NCBI GenBank assembly: GCA_002771395.1
Contig: PCSS01000175.1
Coordinates: forward strand, 1 to 16,538
Source of the DNA: Bacteroidetes bacterium CG23_combo_of_CG06-09_8_20_14_all_32_9
Lineage (GTDB): Bacteria > Bacteroidota > Bacteroidia > Bacteroidales > GWA2-32-17
Length of the DNA: 16,538 nt
Direction: 5' to 3'
Positions 15,772 to 16,538 of this stretch are shown here, piece after piece; the stretch's first letter is position 1, and every line of letters starts with the position of its first letter. Under the pieces are notes generated by a model, which was given only the letters and a program-made list of their open reading frames with translations, ran no database searches and was not told the origin of the DNA. The translations under genes were made by a program, and so were the position numbers.

Positions 15772-15876
15772 TCATCAAACTTTATATTCCAGACTCTTGA
15801 TATTACGGACAGACACTATATAAATTGATATTTTCTATATTGTTTCTTAAACAAAAGCAGATTGTTTGAAATCCTT

Positions 15877-15884
15877 TATATTTG
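15877..15884 (+). promoter_or_regulatory. Possible -7 promoter box reading towards tRNA-Ser
   Basis: TATATTTG followed by CATAC matches TAnnTTTG. It lies about 206 bases before the tRNA. No TTTG is found at the expected -33 position. The stretch between (15885-16090) has no gene; it contains words such as CCCAAATTCCA and GGGATTTGGGG that are weakly inverted to each other. Confidence 0.3.
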
Positions 15885-16090
15885 CATACTGAAAACGGGA
15901 TAAAACATTACTTTTTTTTCGGTCCCAAATTCCACCCTGTCCCAAACTTTATTCAGGATTGTTCCAGGGTTTAAGTCCCATATTCAAAGAGGACTTGTAG
16001 CGTAGGTTTTGGTTCTTGAAACTTGGGATTTGGGGCTTTGACCTTGAAAGATGTACAAATTTATCCTGTGCAATGTATAAACTATTTATA

Positions 16091-16179
16091 GGAGAGATGG
16101 CAGAGTGGTCGAATGCGGCGGTCTCGAAAACCGTTGTTCGCTTTCCGGCGGACCGGGGGTTCGAATCCCCCTCTCTCCG
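16091..16179 (+). tRNA. tRNA-Ser, anticodon CGA
   Basis: The acceptor stem GGAGAGA (16091-16097) pairs with TCTCTCC (16172-16178), with discriminator G at 16179. The anticodon stem GCGGT/ACCGT closes the seven-base loop CTCGAAA, giving anticodon CGA (reads UCG). A long variable arm, GTTCGC pairing with GCGGAC around a TTTCCG-type loop, marks a class II serine tRNA. The T arm is GGGGG-TTCGAAT-CCCCC. The 3' CCA is not encoded (CTAA follows), as is common in this phylum. It is 89 bases long and complete. Confidence 0.95.
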
Positions 16180-16206
16180 CTAATATCAGACCATCTGACC
16201 TATCCT

Positions 16207-16295
16207 TAAAAATCTTATGGTTACAGTCCTTTTATTGCAAAATAAAATTCCAAGTTCAAATTTCAGATTCCAAATTTCAGATTTCAAATTACTAA
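16207..16295 (+). repeat. ~90-base interspersed repeat, copy B
   Basis: Bases 16207-16280 match copy A (8419-8492) at 70 of 74 positions, and the tail ATTTCAAATTACTAA also matches after a seven-base shortening. It begins 27 bases after tRNA-Ser. It has the same orientation as copy A. Confidence 0.8.
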
Positions 16296-16310
16296 TGTTC
16301 GTTAATATAG

Positions 16311-16343
16311 AACTTTCCAAAAGTTTTAAACTTTTGGAAAGTT
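16311..16343. terminator. 33-base perfect palindrome, possible bidirectional terminator
   Basis: AACTTTCCAAAAGTTT (16311-16326) and AAACTTTTGGAAAGTT (16328-16343) are exact inverted arms around one base. The hairpin would be long but A/T-rich, and neither side has a clean T-run, so intrinsic termination is only one reading. The remaining bases to the window end (16344-16538) hold no gene, RNA or repeat that I can recognise. Confidence 0.4.
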
Positions 16344-16538
16344 GTTGTAACTTTGAATTTAAAAAGTAATATTTTTGCGTATAGTATTATAAATTAAAAG
16401 TTTATGTGTTTCTATTTACTTGTAGGGTACAAACGGTGGACAAAAACATACAAAAACTGTTTTGAAAATCTAAAGTTATAAATACCTTTCAAATTACTGC
16501 CATTAACAATTTACTCTGTTGTAATCTCCTTTCAAATA

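Larger units (their letters stand above)
15312..15817. mobile_element. 506-base MITE-like element with perfect 16-base terminal inverted repeats
   Basis: AGTGTCTGTCCGTAAT at 15312-15327 is the exact reverse complement of ATTACGGACAGACACT at 15802-15817. The interior has no open frame of note. It holds an imperfect CGCAGA hairpin, two inverted stem-loop units (about 15490-15558 and 15703-15771) and a shorter inverted pair, TTCTAAAAATT (15471-15481) with AATTTTTAGAA (15570-15580). Size, ends and lack of coding match a non-autonomous element moved by a transposase in trans. No clear target-site duplication is seen (flanks ATTATTC and ATATAAA), so an old or degraded insertion is possible. It occupies most of the 839-base gene-free stretch 15252-16090 upstream of the hdr-flx operon. 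Confidence 0.65.

Noticed and set aside
16091..16179. tRNA-Ser as attachment site of an integrated element carrying the hdr-flx genes
   Set aside because: No integrase gene is present and no duplicate of the tRNA 3' end (CCCCCTCTCTCCG) was found near copy A or elsewhere in the window.
16113..16295. Open frame of 60 codons over the tRNA-Ser region
   Set aside because: It is the tRNA sequence and repeat copy B read as codons; the tRNA fold is complete, and half of the frame is repeat.

Overview
The window looks like chromosomal DNA from an uncultured or poorly known anaerobic member of the Bacteroidota. The evidence is low G+C with very A/T-rich gaps, a secreted M1 peptidase ending in a type IX secretion (Por) sorting domain, promoter-like TAnnTTTG motifs (the Bacteroidota -7 box) upstream of several genes, and the LPS gene pair kdsD-lptB. 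No marker gene fixes the order or genus.

Left part (1-8255). The first 94 bases are the start of a DegT/DnrJ/EryC1-type aminotransferase running off the edge. Next come a two-gene ABC exporter (permease and ATPase, 4-base overlap) and recQ, all on the minus strand. Divergent from recQ is kdsD-lptB on the plus strand, for Kdo synthesis and lipopolysaccharide export. Convergent to that pair is an M1-family metallopeptidase with a signal peptide and a T9SS tail.

Central part (8662-15251, all minus strand). Seven tightly packed genes read, in transcription order, hdrC-hdrB-hdrA-flxD-flxC-flxB-flxA. This is a complete FlxABCD-HdrABC (hdr-flox) set. FlxA takes electrons from NAD(P)H. FlxB, FlxC and FlxD carry iron-sulfur clusters that relay them. 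HdrA is the FAD protein expected to bifurcate electrons. HdrC wires HdrA to HdrB, whose two CCG domains should hold the noncubane clusters that reduce a disulfide-type acceptor. In sulfate reducers the proposed acceptor is DsrC; no DsrC, alcohol dehydrogenase, hydrogenase or formate dehydrogenase gene lies here, so the partner and the reducing end are open questions.

Right part (15252-16538). This is gene-poor and repeat-rich. It holds a 506-base element with perfect 16-base terminal inverted repeats and two inverted stem-loops that keep the same 20-base loop on unrelated stems, a tRNA-Ser(CGA), a second copy of a ~90-base repeat also found at 8419, and a 33-base palindrome. The two ~90-base repeats are in the same orientation and bracket the hdr-flx operon, the inverted-repeat element and the tRNA.
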